In this document: positions 1 through 6,764 of the stretch, piece after piece
Layout: each line of letters starts with the position of its first letter
Numbering within the stretch: position 1 is the first letter of the stretch
Assembly: GCA_038232055.1 (NCBI GenBank)
Contig: JBBSIN010000021.1
Location: forward strand, 1-33,906
DNA: 33,906 bases
Source: JBBSIN01 sp038232055
GTDB taxonomy: Bacteria; Actinomycetota; Actinomycetes; JADGOV01
Direction: 5' to 3'
Program-made: the position numbers and the translations under genes
The notes under the pieces: generated by a model
What the model saw: only the letters and a program-made list of their open reading frames with translations
Told to the model about the DNA's origin: nothing
Database searches by the model: none

Positions 1-342
1 GCGACGGCTGCAAGGTCTGGATCCATCGAGCAACATCTCGCGAACCGGCACGGGGAGGGTGACGCTGTCCACAGGCCGCTGAAGCCGTCCACAGGGCTGG
101 TGCCTCTCCGGCGGGGCGTAGTTCGCAGCAACCAGCCGAGCGAAGGAGATCGTTCTCAAGGTCACCGATGCCATGCACGCTTCCGGCGATCTCCCTCGCC
201 TGGCGCGTTGCGGTTAATCGATCTCCGTCGGGCCCAATCAGCAGCAACCAGTCGAGCGAAGGAGATCTCTTGTAAGGCCGGGATGCCTGCCCGCTGAGAT
301 GCGCCGGAGCCCCCAGCCGCCGCCGCCGACGTACGCTGATTC
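1..342. other. Gene-free leader region upstream of lipB
   Basis: I see no convincing gene here. Frame 1 is open from the left edge to a stop at 297, but its translation is arginine-rich and resembles no family I know, so it is probably chance in high-GC DNA, or at most the tail of a gene that begins outside the window. The stretch holds a set of short direct and inverted repeats (see the repeat entry). A TAnnnT hexamer at 332-337 lies 5 bases before the lipB GTG and could be a -10 element for a nearly leaderless lipB transcript. Confidence 0.5.
125..267. repeat. 27-bp direct repeat with inverted partial copies
   Basis: Two 27-bp copies at 125-151 and 241-267 match at 26 of 27 positions and are 116 bp apart. 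The core GGAGATC is also present in inverted form as CGATCTCC at 187-194 and at 219-226, each exactly complementary to GGAGATCG at 145-152, so the segment could fold into alternative hairpins. The origin is unknown. It could be a dispersed genomic repeat or the remnant of a duplicated gene end. Confidence 0.6.
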
Positions 343-987
343 GTGCTCACGTTTGTTCGCGCCGGTGTCGTCGAGTACGACGCGGCGTGGGCCGAGCAGC
401 GCCGTTTGCACGCACGGCGGGTCGCCGACGAGGTCGACGACACCTGCCTGCTGCTCGAGCACCCGTCCGTCTACACGGCCGGCAAGCGGACCGAAGCCCA
501 CGAGCGGCCGTACGACGGCACACCGGTCGTCGACGTCGACCGCGGCGGCAAGATCACGTGGCACGGACCCGGGCCGCTCGTCGGCTACCCGAGCCTTAAG
601 CTGCCCGACGGTGTCTTCGTCGTCGACCATGTCCGCCGCATCGAAGCGGCGCTGATCGCGGTCTGCCAAGAGCTCGGCGTCGAAGCCGCCCGGGTCAGGG
701 GCCGGAGCGGCGTCTGGACCGCCGACGGCGGCCGCAAGATCGCCGCCATCGGCATCCGAGTAAGCCGAGGCGTCACGATGCACGGGTTCGCGATCAACTG
801 CGACTGCGACCTGACGGCGTTCGGCCGCATCGTGCCCTGCGGCATCTCGGACGCCGGCGTCACCTCCCTCACCGAGATGACTGGCCGGCGCATTTCGGCG
901 CCGGCGGCGCAGGACAGCGTCGAGCGCTACCTTCAGGAGTGGCTGAGTGCCGCGTGGCGGCCGGCGCTCGTCGACCTTTCGGCATGA
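343..987 (+). CDS. lipB: Octanoyltransferase LipB
   Basis: This enzyme moves octanoate from octanoyl-ACP to the lipoyl domains of 2-oxoacid dehydrogenases and the glycine cleavage H protein, the first step of de novo lipoate synthesis in the cytoplasm. The 214-residue length is normal. The signature RGGKITWHGPGPLVGYP lies at residues 67-83, and the catalytic pair of the family is visible as Lys132 (in GRKIAAIG) and Cys166 (in VPCGI). The start is GTG with no clear ribosome binding site; a TACGCT box 5 bases upstream suggests an almost leaderless message. lipA follows after 92 bp, the usual pairing, so octanoylation and sulfur insertion are encoded side by side. Confidence 0.96.
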   Translation: MLTFVRAGVVEYDAAWAEQRRLHARRVADEVDDTCLLLEHPSVYTAGKRTEAHERPYDGTPVVDVDRGGKITWHGPGPLVGYPSLKLPDGVFVVDHVRRIEAALIAVCQELGVEAARVRGRSGVWTADGGRKIAAIGIRVSRGVTMHGFAINCDCDLTAFGRIVPCGISDAGVTSLTEMTGRRISAPAAQDSVERYLQEWLSAAWRPALVDLSA

Positions 988-1067
988 GCACCGGTACGCC
1001 GATCTACCCGCTCCCGTGCGCCTGTTGTCCGGCCGCCCATGGAGCCACGCCGGCTCGCCAACCGGCG

Positions 1068-1079
1068 TAGCCTGAGTCC
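1068..1079 (+). promoter_or_regulatory. Putative leaderless -10 element of lipA
   Basis: TAGCCT at 1068-1073 fits the actinobacterial -10 pattern TAnnnT and ends 6 bases before the lipA ATG, and there is no Shine-Dalgarno sequence. This arrangement suggests transcription starts at or next to the start codon. It is inferred from pattern only. Confidence 0.4.
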
Positions 1080-2015
1080 ATGTCTGTCGTCCCGGAGGGC
1101 CGCAAGATGTTGCGGCTCGAGGTCCGCAACGCACAGACGCCGATCGAGAAGAAGCCGCCGTGGATCAAGACGCGGGCGCGGATGGGTCCGGAGTTCACCG
1201 AGCTCAAGAGCCTGGTCAAGCGGGAGGGGCTGCACACCGTCTGCGAAGAGGCCGGCTGCCCCAACATCTACGAATGCTGGGAGGACCGCGAGGCCACCTT
1301 CCTCATCGGCGGCGACCAGTGCACCCGACGCTGCGACTTCTGCCAGATTGACACCGGCCGCCCCGAGCCGCTCGACCGCGACGAGCCGCGCCGGGTCGCC
1401 GCGTCGGTCGCCGCGATGGGGCTTCGCTACGCCACGGTCACCGGTGTCGCCCGGGATGATCTCCCTGACGGTGGCGCATGGCTCTACGCGGAGACGGTGC
1501 GCCAGATCCACGCACAGCTCGCGGGTTGCGGGGTCGAGCTGCTCATCCCCGACTTCAACGCCAGGCCCGACCTGCTCGCTGAGGTGTTCGGCGCGGCACC
1601 CGAGGTCCTCGCGCACAACATCGAAACCGTGCCACGGATCTTCCAGCGCATCCGCCCGGGTTTTCGCTACGAGCGCTCTCTTGACGTCATCCGCGAAGCT
1701 CATGCTGACGGCCTGGTCACCAAGTCCAACCTCATCCTCGGCATGGGCGAGGAACGGCAAGAAGTCAGCCAGGCGATGCAGGACCTGTACGACGCGGGGT
1801 GCGAGCTGCTCACGATCACCCAGTACCTGCGGCCCTCCCCGCGCCACCACCCGGTCGAGCGGTGGGTGCGGCCCGAGGAGTTTGTGGCATTGCAGAACGA
1901 GGCAGTGCAGATCGGCTTCGCCGGCGTGCTGAGCGGACCGCTGGTGCGCTCGTCGTACCGCGCCGGCCGGCTCTATCGGCAGGCCATCGAGACCCGCGCG
2001 GCCACGCCGGCCTGA
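1080..2015 (+). CDS. lipA: Lipoyl synthase LipA (radical SAM)
   Basis: LipA inserts two sulfur atoms at C6 and C8 of protein-bound octanoyl groups, completing the lipoyl cofactor. Both iron-sulfur clusters can be read: the auxiliary cluster cysteines C55, C60 and C66, and the radical-SAM CxxxCxxC set C81, C85, C88. The conserved C-terminal RSSY motif, whose serine ligates the auxiliary cluster, is at residues 290-293. The 311-residue length is typical. The ATG start is supported by the family N-terminus and by a -10-like box 6 bases upstream. The gene lies directly after lipB and 30 bp before the DUF4191 gene, an order common in actinomycetes. Confidence 0.97.
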   Translation: MSVVPEGRKMLRLEVRNAQTPIEKKPPWIKTRARMGPEFTELKSLVKREGLHTVCEEAGCPNIYECWEDREATFLIGGDQCTRRCDFCQIDTGRPEPLDRDEPRRVAASVAAMGLRYATVTGVARDDLPDGGAWLYAETVRQIHAQLAGCGVELLIPDFNARPDLLAEVFGAAPEVLAHNIETVPRIFQRIRPGFRYERSLDVIREAHADGLVTKSNLILGMGEERQEVSQAMQDLYDAGCELLTITQYLRPSPRHHPVERWVRPEEFVALQNEAVQIGFAGVLSGPLVRSSYRAGRLYRQAIETRAATPA

Positions 2016-2032
2016 CCTCGCGCCGGCGCCCG

Positions 2033-2045
2033 TATCCTCGGCAGC
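2033..2045 (+). promoter_or_regulatory. Putative leaderless -10 element of the DUF4191 gene
   Basis: TATCCT at 2033-2038 is followed by 7 bases and then the ATG at 2046. No Shine-Dalgarno sequence is present. The pattern matches leaderless actinobacterial promoters and supports the chosen start. It is a prediction from spacing only. Confidence 0.4.
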
Positions 2046-2849
2046 ATGCCCAGCATGCCCCGCCTCCGCCTCCGCCGGAAGAGCGGCCGAGCGGTCCCTT
2101 CCCCCGCCAAGACCGCCAGGACCGCCAAGACCGCCACGACGACCAAGAGCGGTAAGGCGGCTAGGCGCACCCGTGCCGAGCGCCGGGCCGCTCGCGCCAA
2201 TCGGTTCTCCCAGCTCCGGCAGGCCTTCACCCTCACCCGGCAGAACGACTCGCGGATGCTGCCGATCGTCATCGGCGTCTTCGTTGCCGTCGTCGTGATA
2301 TTCGTCCTGCTGGGCGTGCTCCTGCACCATCCGATCCTGCTTTCCATCTTCGGAATCCTGTTCGGCTTCCTCGCCGCCCTGAGCCTGTTCGGCCGCCGGG
2401 CGCAGCGCGCGGCCCTGTCCCAGGTCGAGGGGCAGCCGGGCGCCGCGGTCGCAGTTGTGCAGTCGATGCGCGGGCAGTGGGACGTCACGCCGGTGGTCGC
2501 CGTCACCCGCAACCAGGACGTCGTACACCGGGTCATCGGCCGGCCGGGCATCGTCCTCGTCGGCGAGGGCAACCCCGGGCGGCTCGCCCAGCTACTTGGG
2601 CAGGAGAAGCGCCGCGTCGGCCGGGTAGCCGCCGAGACGCCGATCTACGACGTGCTCGTCGGCGAAGGCACGGGTCAGGTACCGCTGCGCAAGCTGCAGT
2701 CCCACATGATGAAGCTGCCGCGCAACCTCAAGCCGGCGCAGGTGCGAGCAGTCGAGGGACGGATGCGCGCTCTCGGCCAGCCCCAGGTCCCCCTTCCGAA
2801 GGGCCCGTTGCCGAAGAACGCACGGATGCCGCGGGGTCGCATGCGCTGA
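2046..2849 (+). CDS. DUF4191 integral membrane protein
   Basis: This is a conserved actinobacterial membrane protein of unknown function, recognised by its fixed place after lipA and by its layout. The N-terminal 65 residues or so are very basic and low in complexity (Ala/Lys/Thr/Arg repeats). Two adjacent membrane helices follow at about residues 75-118 (PIVIGVFVAVVVIFVLLG, then ILLSIFGILFGFLAALSLF). The C-terminal 145 residues are soluble, with conserved stretches such as VSGRPGIVLVGEG-like VIGRPGIVLVGEG. The 267-residue length is slightly long because of the N-terminal expansion. A second ATG lies three codons in; the first is preferred because it fits the -10 spacing. No function is assigned. 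Confidence 0.85.
   Translation: MPSMPRLRLRRKSGRAVPSPAKTARTAKTATTTKSGKAARRTRAERRAARANRFSQLRQAFTLTRQNDSRMLPIVIGVFVAVVVIFVLLGVLLHHPILLSIFGILFGFLAALSLFGRRAQRAALSQVEGQPGAAVAVVQSMRGQWDVTPVVAVTRNQDVVHRVIGRPGIVLVGEGNPGRLAQLLGQEKRRVGRVAAETPIYDVLVGEGTGQVPLRKLQSHMMKLPRNLKPAQVRAVEGRMRALGQPQVPLPKGPLPKNARMPRGRMR
2104..2148 (+). repeat. 9-bp tandem repeat coding Ala-Lys-Thr units
   Basis: Five consecutive 9-bp units based on CCGCCAAGA run through 2104-2148 within the DUF4191 gene. The units are 2104-2112, 2113-2121, 2122-2130, 2131-2139 and a diverged 2140-2148. They keep the reading frame and lengthen the basic cytoplasmic tail, which reads AKTARTAKTATTTK, resembling histone H1-like tails. Confidence 0.8.
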
Positions 2850-2921
2850 GGCGTTTCGCCGAGCCGATTCGCGGAACGACTCGGCCATCGCCCGTTCGAG
2901 ATCCTCGCCTGGGAGGCACCC

Positions 2922-3401
2922 GTGGACGCCATCGTGCTCCTCAAGAACGACCACAAGACCGTGGAGAAGCTCTTCAAGCAGTTCGAGAAGGCGGGCGACG
3001 ACGCCTACGACGCCAAGCGGAAGCTCGTCCAGCAGATGATCGAAGAGCTGTCGGTCCACGCCTACATCGAGGAGCAGATCTTCTACCCGGACGCCCGCCA
3101 GGAGGTGCCGGAAACCGAGGACCACGTTCTCGAGAGCCTGGAGGAGCACCACATCGTCAAATGGGTGCTCTCCGAGCTGCAGGATATGGACCCGCACGAC
3201 GAGCGGTACGACGCCAAGGTCACCGTCCTCACCGAAAACGTCCGGCACCACGTCGAGGAGGAGGAGCAGGAGTGGTTCCCCGAGGTGCGCAAGGCCCTCG
3301 GGCGCAAGCGCCTGCAGGAGATCGGCGACCGGCTCGACGAGGCGAAGCGTACGGCGCCGCGCGACCCGCGGCCGCGGGCTGCTGACGAGCCGGCCCGGTG
3401 A
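2922..3401 (+). CDS. Hemerythrin-like domain protein
   Basis: This is a 159-residue cytoplasmic four-helix protein of the hemerythrin HHE family, which binds a di-iron centre. Candidate ligands are in the expected order: His11 (NDHKTVE), His46 with Glu50 (SVHAYIEEQIFYP), His76/His77 (EEHH), and His109/His110 with Glu114 near WFP. Related proteins bind oxygen or nitric oxide or help in iron and stress handling; the exact role here is open. The tail after about residue 135 is charged and probably disordered. The GTG start is supported by GGAGG at 2912-2916. It lies 72 bp after the DUF4191 gene and before the glnA promoter. Confidence 0.9.
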   Translation: MDAIVLLKNDHKTVEKLFKQFEKAGDDAYDAKRKLVQQMIEELSVHAYIEEQIFYPDARQEVPETEDHVLESLEEHHIVKWVLSELQDMDPHDERYDAKVTVLTENVRHHVEEEEQEWFPEVRKALGRKRLQEIGDRLDEAKRTAPRDPRPRAADEPAR

Positions 3402-3402
3402 G

Positions 3403-3433
3403 GGAGCCGGCCGCGCAAGCGGAGCCGGCCGCG
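3403..3433 (+). repeat. Direct repeat with GCCGGC palindromes after the hemerythrin gene
   Basis: GGAGCCGGCCGCG occurs at 3403-3415 and again at 3421-3433, an 18-bp period, right after the hemerythrin stop codon. Each copy contains the self-complementary GCCGGC, so the two copies can also pair as a short hairpin. It could act as a weak terminator separating the upstream gene from glnA control. No T-run follows. Confidence 0.45.
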
Positions 3434-3470
3434 TAACGTCGGCGAAACACGTGAGACACCGGCGAGAAAC
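3433..3470 (+). promoter_or_regulatory. Four-box GlnR operator upstream of glnA
   Basis: Four 5-bp boxes lie at exact 11-bp intervals: GTAAC (3433-3437), GAAAC (3444-3448), GACAC (3455-3459) and GAAAC (3466-3470), each separated by 6 bases. This matches the a1-b1-a2-b2 GlnR pattern, gTnAC-n6-GaAAC repeated. GlnR is the OmpR-like global nitrogen regulator of actinomycetes and activates glnA when nitrogen is scarce. A possible -10 element, TAGCGT (3481-3486), lies just downstream, which puts the operator over the -35 region, as expected for an activator. The glnA GTG is at 3530. Confidence 0.85.
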
Positions 3471-3529
3471 GCCGTACTCCTAGCGTCGAGCGGCAACAGG
3501 GGTTCGAGCCAGCCGACGGGAGGCCGTAC

Positions 3530-4954
3530 GTGTTCAGCACCGCCGACGAGGTCCTCGGGTACCTCGCAGACAACGACGTCGCGTTCATCGACGTCCGGTT
3601 CTGCGACCTGCCCGGAGTCATGCAGCACTTCACATTCCCGGTGCAGAACTTCACCGAGGCGGTGTTCACCGACGGCCTGATGTTCGACGGGTCGTCGATC
3701 CGCGGCTTCCAGCAGATCCACGAGTCCGACATGCTGCTGCTGCCCGACCCGTCGACGGCCGTGATGGACCCGTTCCGCCAACACCCGACGTTGAACATGA
3801 ACTTCTTCATCCACGACCCGCTCACCGGCGAGGCCTACAGCCGAGACCCCCGCAACATCGCGCGCAAGGCGGAGATGTTCCTCAAGGGCAGCTCGGTCGC
3901 CGACACGGCGTACTTCGGGCCCGAGGCGGAGTTCTACATCTTCGACGACATCCGCTACGACACGACGCCGCACTCGTCGTACCACTACATCGACTCCGTG
4001 GAGGGCGCCTGGAACTCCGGACGCGTGGAGGACGGTGGCAACAAGGGCTACAAGCCGCGCTACAAGGGCGGCTACTTCCCGGTCTCGCCCACCGACCACT
4101 TCACCGACCTGCGCTCGGAGATGGTGCGCCAGCTGCTGGGCGCCGGGATCGCGGTCGAGATGCAACACCACGAGGTCGGTACGGCGGGGCAGGCCGAGAT
4201 CGACTTCCGGTTCGACACGCTGCTGAAGACCGCCGACAACTTGATGCTCTTCAAGTACGTCGTCAAGAACACCGCCCGGGCAGCGGGCCGGACCGTCACC
4301 TTCATGCCCAAGCCGATCTTCCAGGACAACGGCTCGGGCATGCATTGTCACCAGAGCCTGTGGAAGGACGGCAGCCCGCTCTTCTATGACGAGCTCGGGT
4401 ACGCCGGGCTCTCCGACACCGCTCGGCACTACATCGGCGGTCTGCTCCGGCACGCGCCGGCCCTCCTCGCGTGGACCAACCCCACGACGAACTCCTACCG
4501 GCGGTTGGTGCCCGGCTACGAGGCGCCGGTCAACCTCGTCTACTCGCAGCGCAACCGGTCGGCCTGCTGCCGCATCCCGATCACTGGCAACAACCCCAAG
4601 GCAAAGCGGGTGGAATGGCGGGTGCCGGACCCGTCGTGCAACCCCTACCTGGCGTTCGCCGCGATGCTGATGGCCGGCCTCGACGGCATCCGCAACAAGA
4701 TTGAGCCGCCCGACCCGGTCGACAAGGACCTCTACGAGCTGCCGCCGGACGAGCTCGCCGCCGTACCCACCGTGCCCGGCTCGCTCGAGGCGGTGCTCGA
4801 CGAGCTGGCGGGTGACTCCGAGTTCCTTCTCGAGGGCGGCGTCTTCACCACGGACGTGATCGAGACCTGGATCGAGTACAAGCGGGTCCAGGAGGTGGAC
4901 GCCGTACGCCTGCGCCCGCACCCCCACGAGTTCGCGCTCTACTACGACATCTGA
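3530..4954 (+). CDS. glnA: Glutamine synthetase type I (GSI-beta)
   Basis: This enzyme makes glutamine from glutamate, ammonia and ATP as a cytoplasmic dodecamer. The 474-residue length and motifs are those of the regulated beta form: MFDGSSIRGF at residues 51-60, the metal-binding PEAEFYIF at 131-138, HHEVGTAGQAEIDF at 213-226, the ATP-binding MPKPIFQDNGSGMHCHQS around 259-276, and the adenylylation site Tyr402 in KDLYELPPDE. GlnE, which modifies this tyrosine, is encoded 2.7 kb away. The GTG start follows GGGAGG with suitable spacing. Transcription is expected to be GlnR-controlled through the operator at 3433-3470. It is the orthologue of glnA/glnA1 of streptomycetes and mycobacteria. Confidence 0.97.
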   Translation: MFSTADEVLGYLADNDVAFIDVRFCDLPGVMQHFTFPVQNFTEAVFTDGLMFDGSSIRGFQQIHESDMLLLPDPSTAVMDPFRQHPTLNMNFFIHDPLTGEAYSRDPRNIARKAEMFLKGSSVADTAYFGPEAEFYIFDDIRYDTTPHSSYHYIDSVEGAWNSGRVEDGGNKGYKPRYKGGYFPVSPTDHFTDLRSEMVRQLLGAGIAVEMQHHEVGTAGQAEIDFRFDTLLKTADNLMLFKYVVKNTARAAGRTVTFMPKPIFQDNGSGMHCHQSLWKDGSPLFYDELGYAGLSDTARHYIGGLLRHAPALLAWTNPTTNSYRRLVPGYEAPVNLVYSQRNRSACCRIPITGNNPKAKRVEWRVPDPSCNPYLAFAAMLMAGLDGIRNKIEPPDPVDKDLYELPPDELAAVPTVPGSLEAVLDELAGDSEFLLEGGVFTTDVIETWIEYKRVQEVDAVRLRPHPHEFALYYDI

Positions 4955-4988
4955 GCGATGGTTCCGCGGCATACCGGCGGAAAGCACC

Positions 4989-5018
4989 GGACTGTGGAGT
5001 CCTATCGAGGTCAGGACC
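4989..5018. terminator. Weak hairpins between convergent glnA and frnE-like gene
   Basis: GGACT-GTGG-AGTCC (4989-5002) forms a 5-bp stem with a 4-base loop, and GGTC-AG-GACC (5009-5018) is a second short palindrome. The region lies between convergent genes, where a bidirectional terminator is expected, but the stems are short and there is no T-run. Confidence 0.3.
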
Positions 5019-5056
5019 GGGACGGGAGTCCACACCCCGGCCTGGAGCCGGCGCGA

Positions 5057-5770
5057 TCAGACCACGCAGTTATCGCCTTCGCAGCCGACGGAATTGGCTG
5101 AGCCGGTGCCGGGCACCCCGACCAGCACCGGCGGCCGGCGCTGGGCCCATGCCTGCTCGAGAACCTCCAGCAGCACGCCCGGGGACTGCGCGCCGGACAC
5201 GCCGTACTTGCCGTCCACGACGAAGAACGGCACGCCGCTGATGCCCAGCGCGGTGGCCTGACGCTCGTCATCGCGTACGTCGTCCGCGTAGGCGTCACTG
5301 TCGAGCACGGCTTCGACGTCGCCGCTCGCCAGCCCAGCGTCGGTGGCCAACCGCTTCAGGGCGTCGGTCTGGCCGATCGGCTCACCTTCGGTGAGGTATC
5401 CGGCCAGCAGCCGCTCCTTTAGCTCGTCCTGGAGGCCGCTTTCGGCGGCGAGGTGCAGCAGCCGGTGCGCCGCGAAGGTGTTGCCGGGGCGGGCCAGGTC
5501 GAACCGCATCGTCACGCCGTCGCCGGCAGCCGCCTGCGTCATTGTGTCGATCATCTTCTGCGCCTCGGTCGCGGAGCAGCCGTACTTGCCGGCCAGCCGC
5601 TCGGCGTACTGGCCCGTTCGGACGTCGGGCGCCGACGGATCCAGCTCGAAGCTGCGCCACCGGACCTCGACCTCGTCCCGATGCGCGAACCGCGTCAGGG
5701 CCGCCTCGAACCGGCGCTTCCCGATGTAGCACCACGGACAGACGATGTCGGACCAGATGTCGACCTGCAC
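5057..5770 (-). CDS. DsbA-family / FrnE-like thiol oxidoreductase
   Basis: This is a 237-residue protein of the DsbA-like thioredoxin-fold group that includes FrnE and 2-hydroxychromene-2-carboxylate isomerase relatives. The redox motif C11-P-W-C14 lies in the first strand (WSDIVCPWCYIGKRRFE), followed by the family's helical insert (around residues 40-150) and the cis-Pro strand GISGVPFFVVDGKYGVSGAQ. There is no signal peptide, so it should act in the cytoplasm. Two extra cysteines close to the C-terminus (VGCEGDNCVV) could form a second redox or metal site. The GTG at 5770 is chosen because the family begins directly at this strand and GGGAG lies 7 bases upstream. The substrate is unknown; oxidative-stress protection is a guess from FrnE of Deinococcus. 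Confidence 0.9.
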   Translation of the reverse strand: MQVDIWSDIVCPWCYIGKRRFEAALTRFAHRDEVEVRWRSFELDPSAPDVRTGQYAERLAGKYGCSATEAQKMIDTMTQAAAGDGVTMRFDLARPGNTFAAHRLLHLAAESGLQDELKERLLAGYLTEGEPIGQTDALKRLATDAGLASGDVEAVLDSDAYADDVRDDERQATALGISGVPFFVVDGKYGVSGAQSPGVLLEVLEQAWAQRRPPVLVGVPGTGSANSVGCEGDNCVV

Positions 5771-5917
5771 GCGCAAACTCCCTGCCCTCGCAAGTATCTC
5801 CGCTCTCGTCAACCCGCGGAGGGAGGCACCCATTCCGAGGAAGTGTCGACATCCAGACAGGTTTGGATGGTCGCGTCCTGGCGAAAACCTGGTGCGCGTT
5901 CTGGCAGACTTCTCCTC

Positions 5918-6727
5918 ATGGGCGTACGGCGATCCGTGCTCCCGCCGCTGCTTCCGGAGCGCTGGCGGGCGTCTCGTCGTCCCCGGCTGTGGGAGGAAGC
6001 GCTCTTCATCGGGCTGGCGTACGAGCTCTACTCGCTCATCCGCAACGGCGTGCCGACGCACGCCGCCACCGCGTTCGGCAACGCGGCCCGCATCCTGCAC
6101 CTCGAGCGGGCGCTCGACCTGAGCATCGAACCGACCCTCAACGCGGCCGTCGCCGGCACGCACTGGCTCTCGCTGACCGCCGACTACTGGTACGCGACGA
6201 TGCACTTCGTCGTCACGATCGGCGTTCTCGTCTGGCTGTGGCGAGCCCATCCACTGCGCTATCGCTCGGCCCGGTCGGTGCTCCTCGCCACCAACCTCGT
6301 CGCGCTCGCCGGGTTCTGGGCGTTTCCGCTGGCACCACCGCGGATGATCTCCTCCGAGGGCTTCGTCGACACGGTTCTGCGCGACCACATCTGGGGCTCC
6401 TACGCCTCCGGCGGCATCGCGGCGGCGTCCAACCAGTTCGCCGCCATGCCCTCGATGCACGTCGGCTGGTCGCTCTGGTGCGGCATCGTCATCCTGAGCC
6501 TGACCCAGCGTCGGTGGCTGCGTACCCTGGGTGCGCTCTATCCGATCGTCACCTTCGCCGTCATCGTGGGCACCGCCAACCACTACGTGCTCGATGCGGT
6601 TGGCGGGGTTCTCGCGCTCGGCATGGGCTTCGCGGTGCAACGGTTGCTGTCCGGCCGATCGGCTTTTGCGACACCGACTCCGCTGCCGAGACGGCTGGCA
6701 GTTGTGCGCATGGAGGAAGCTGCCTAG
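5918..6727 (+). CDS. PAP2-superfamily membrane protein (Aur1/Ipt1-like)
   Basis: This is a 269-residue integral membrane protein with about six hydrophobic helices. The PAP2/phosphatidic-acid-phosphatase motifs are visible: AMPSMHVGWS at about residues 176-185, carrying the first catalytic histidine, and ANHYVLDAVGG at about 219-229, carrying the second histidine and its aspartate. This arrangement is that of the Aur1/Ipt1-like (PAP2_3) branch, whose members cleave or transfer phospho-groups on lipids such as inositol phospholipids. The substrate cannot be read from the sequence. The ATG start at 5918 is chosen because homology-like sequence begins there; the frame stays open upstream. It is divergent from the FrnE-like gene and ends in a strong terminator hairpin. 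Confidence 0.85.
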   Translation: MGVRRSVLPPLLPERWRASRRPRLWEEALFIGLAYELYSLIRNGVPTHAATAFGNAARILHLERALDLSIEPTLNAAVAGTHWLSLTADYWYATMHFVVTIGVLVWLWRAHPLRYRSARSVLLATNLVALAGFWAFPLAPPRMISSEGFVDTVLRDHIWGSYASGGIAAASNQFAAMPSMHVGWSLWCGIVILSLTQRRWLRTLGALYPIVTFAVIVGTANHYVLDAVGGVLALGMGFAVQRLLSGRSAFATPTPLPRRLAVVRMEEAA

Positions 6728-6764
6728 CGCCGCCTGAGGCGGCGAGCGGGGCCTCAGGCGGCGC
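6727..6764. terminator. Bidirectional terminator, 14-bp perfect stem
   Basis: GCGCCGCCTGAGGC (6727-6740) is the exact reverse complement of 6751-6764, with a 10-base loop. The hairpin overlaps the last base of the PAP2 stop codon on the plus strand and contains the stop codon of the alpha/beta hydrolase on the minus strand. It should end both convergent transcripts. It has no T-run, as is common in actinomycetes. Confidence 0.85.

Noticed and set aside
65..93. Two DnaA-box-like sequences, CTGTCCACA (65-73) and CCGTCCACA (85-93)
   Set aside because: Both deviate from TTGTCCACA, only two are present, and no dnaA, dnaN or AT-rich unwinding region is near.
3083..5035. 650-codon open frame on the minus strand
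   Set aside because: It covers the hemerythrin gene and glnA in antisense and has shadow-type composition (Val/Arg/Gly/Asp/His-rich).
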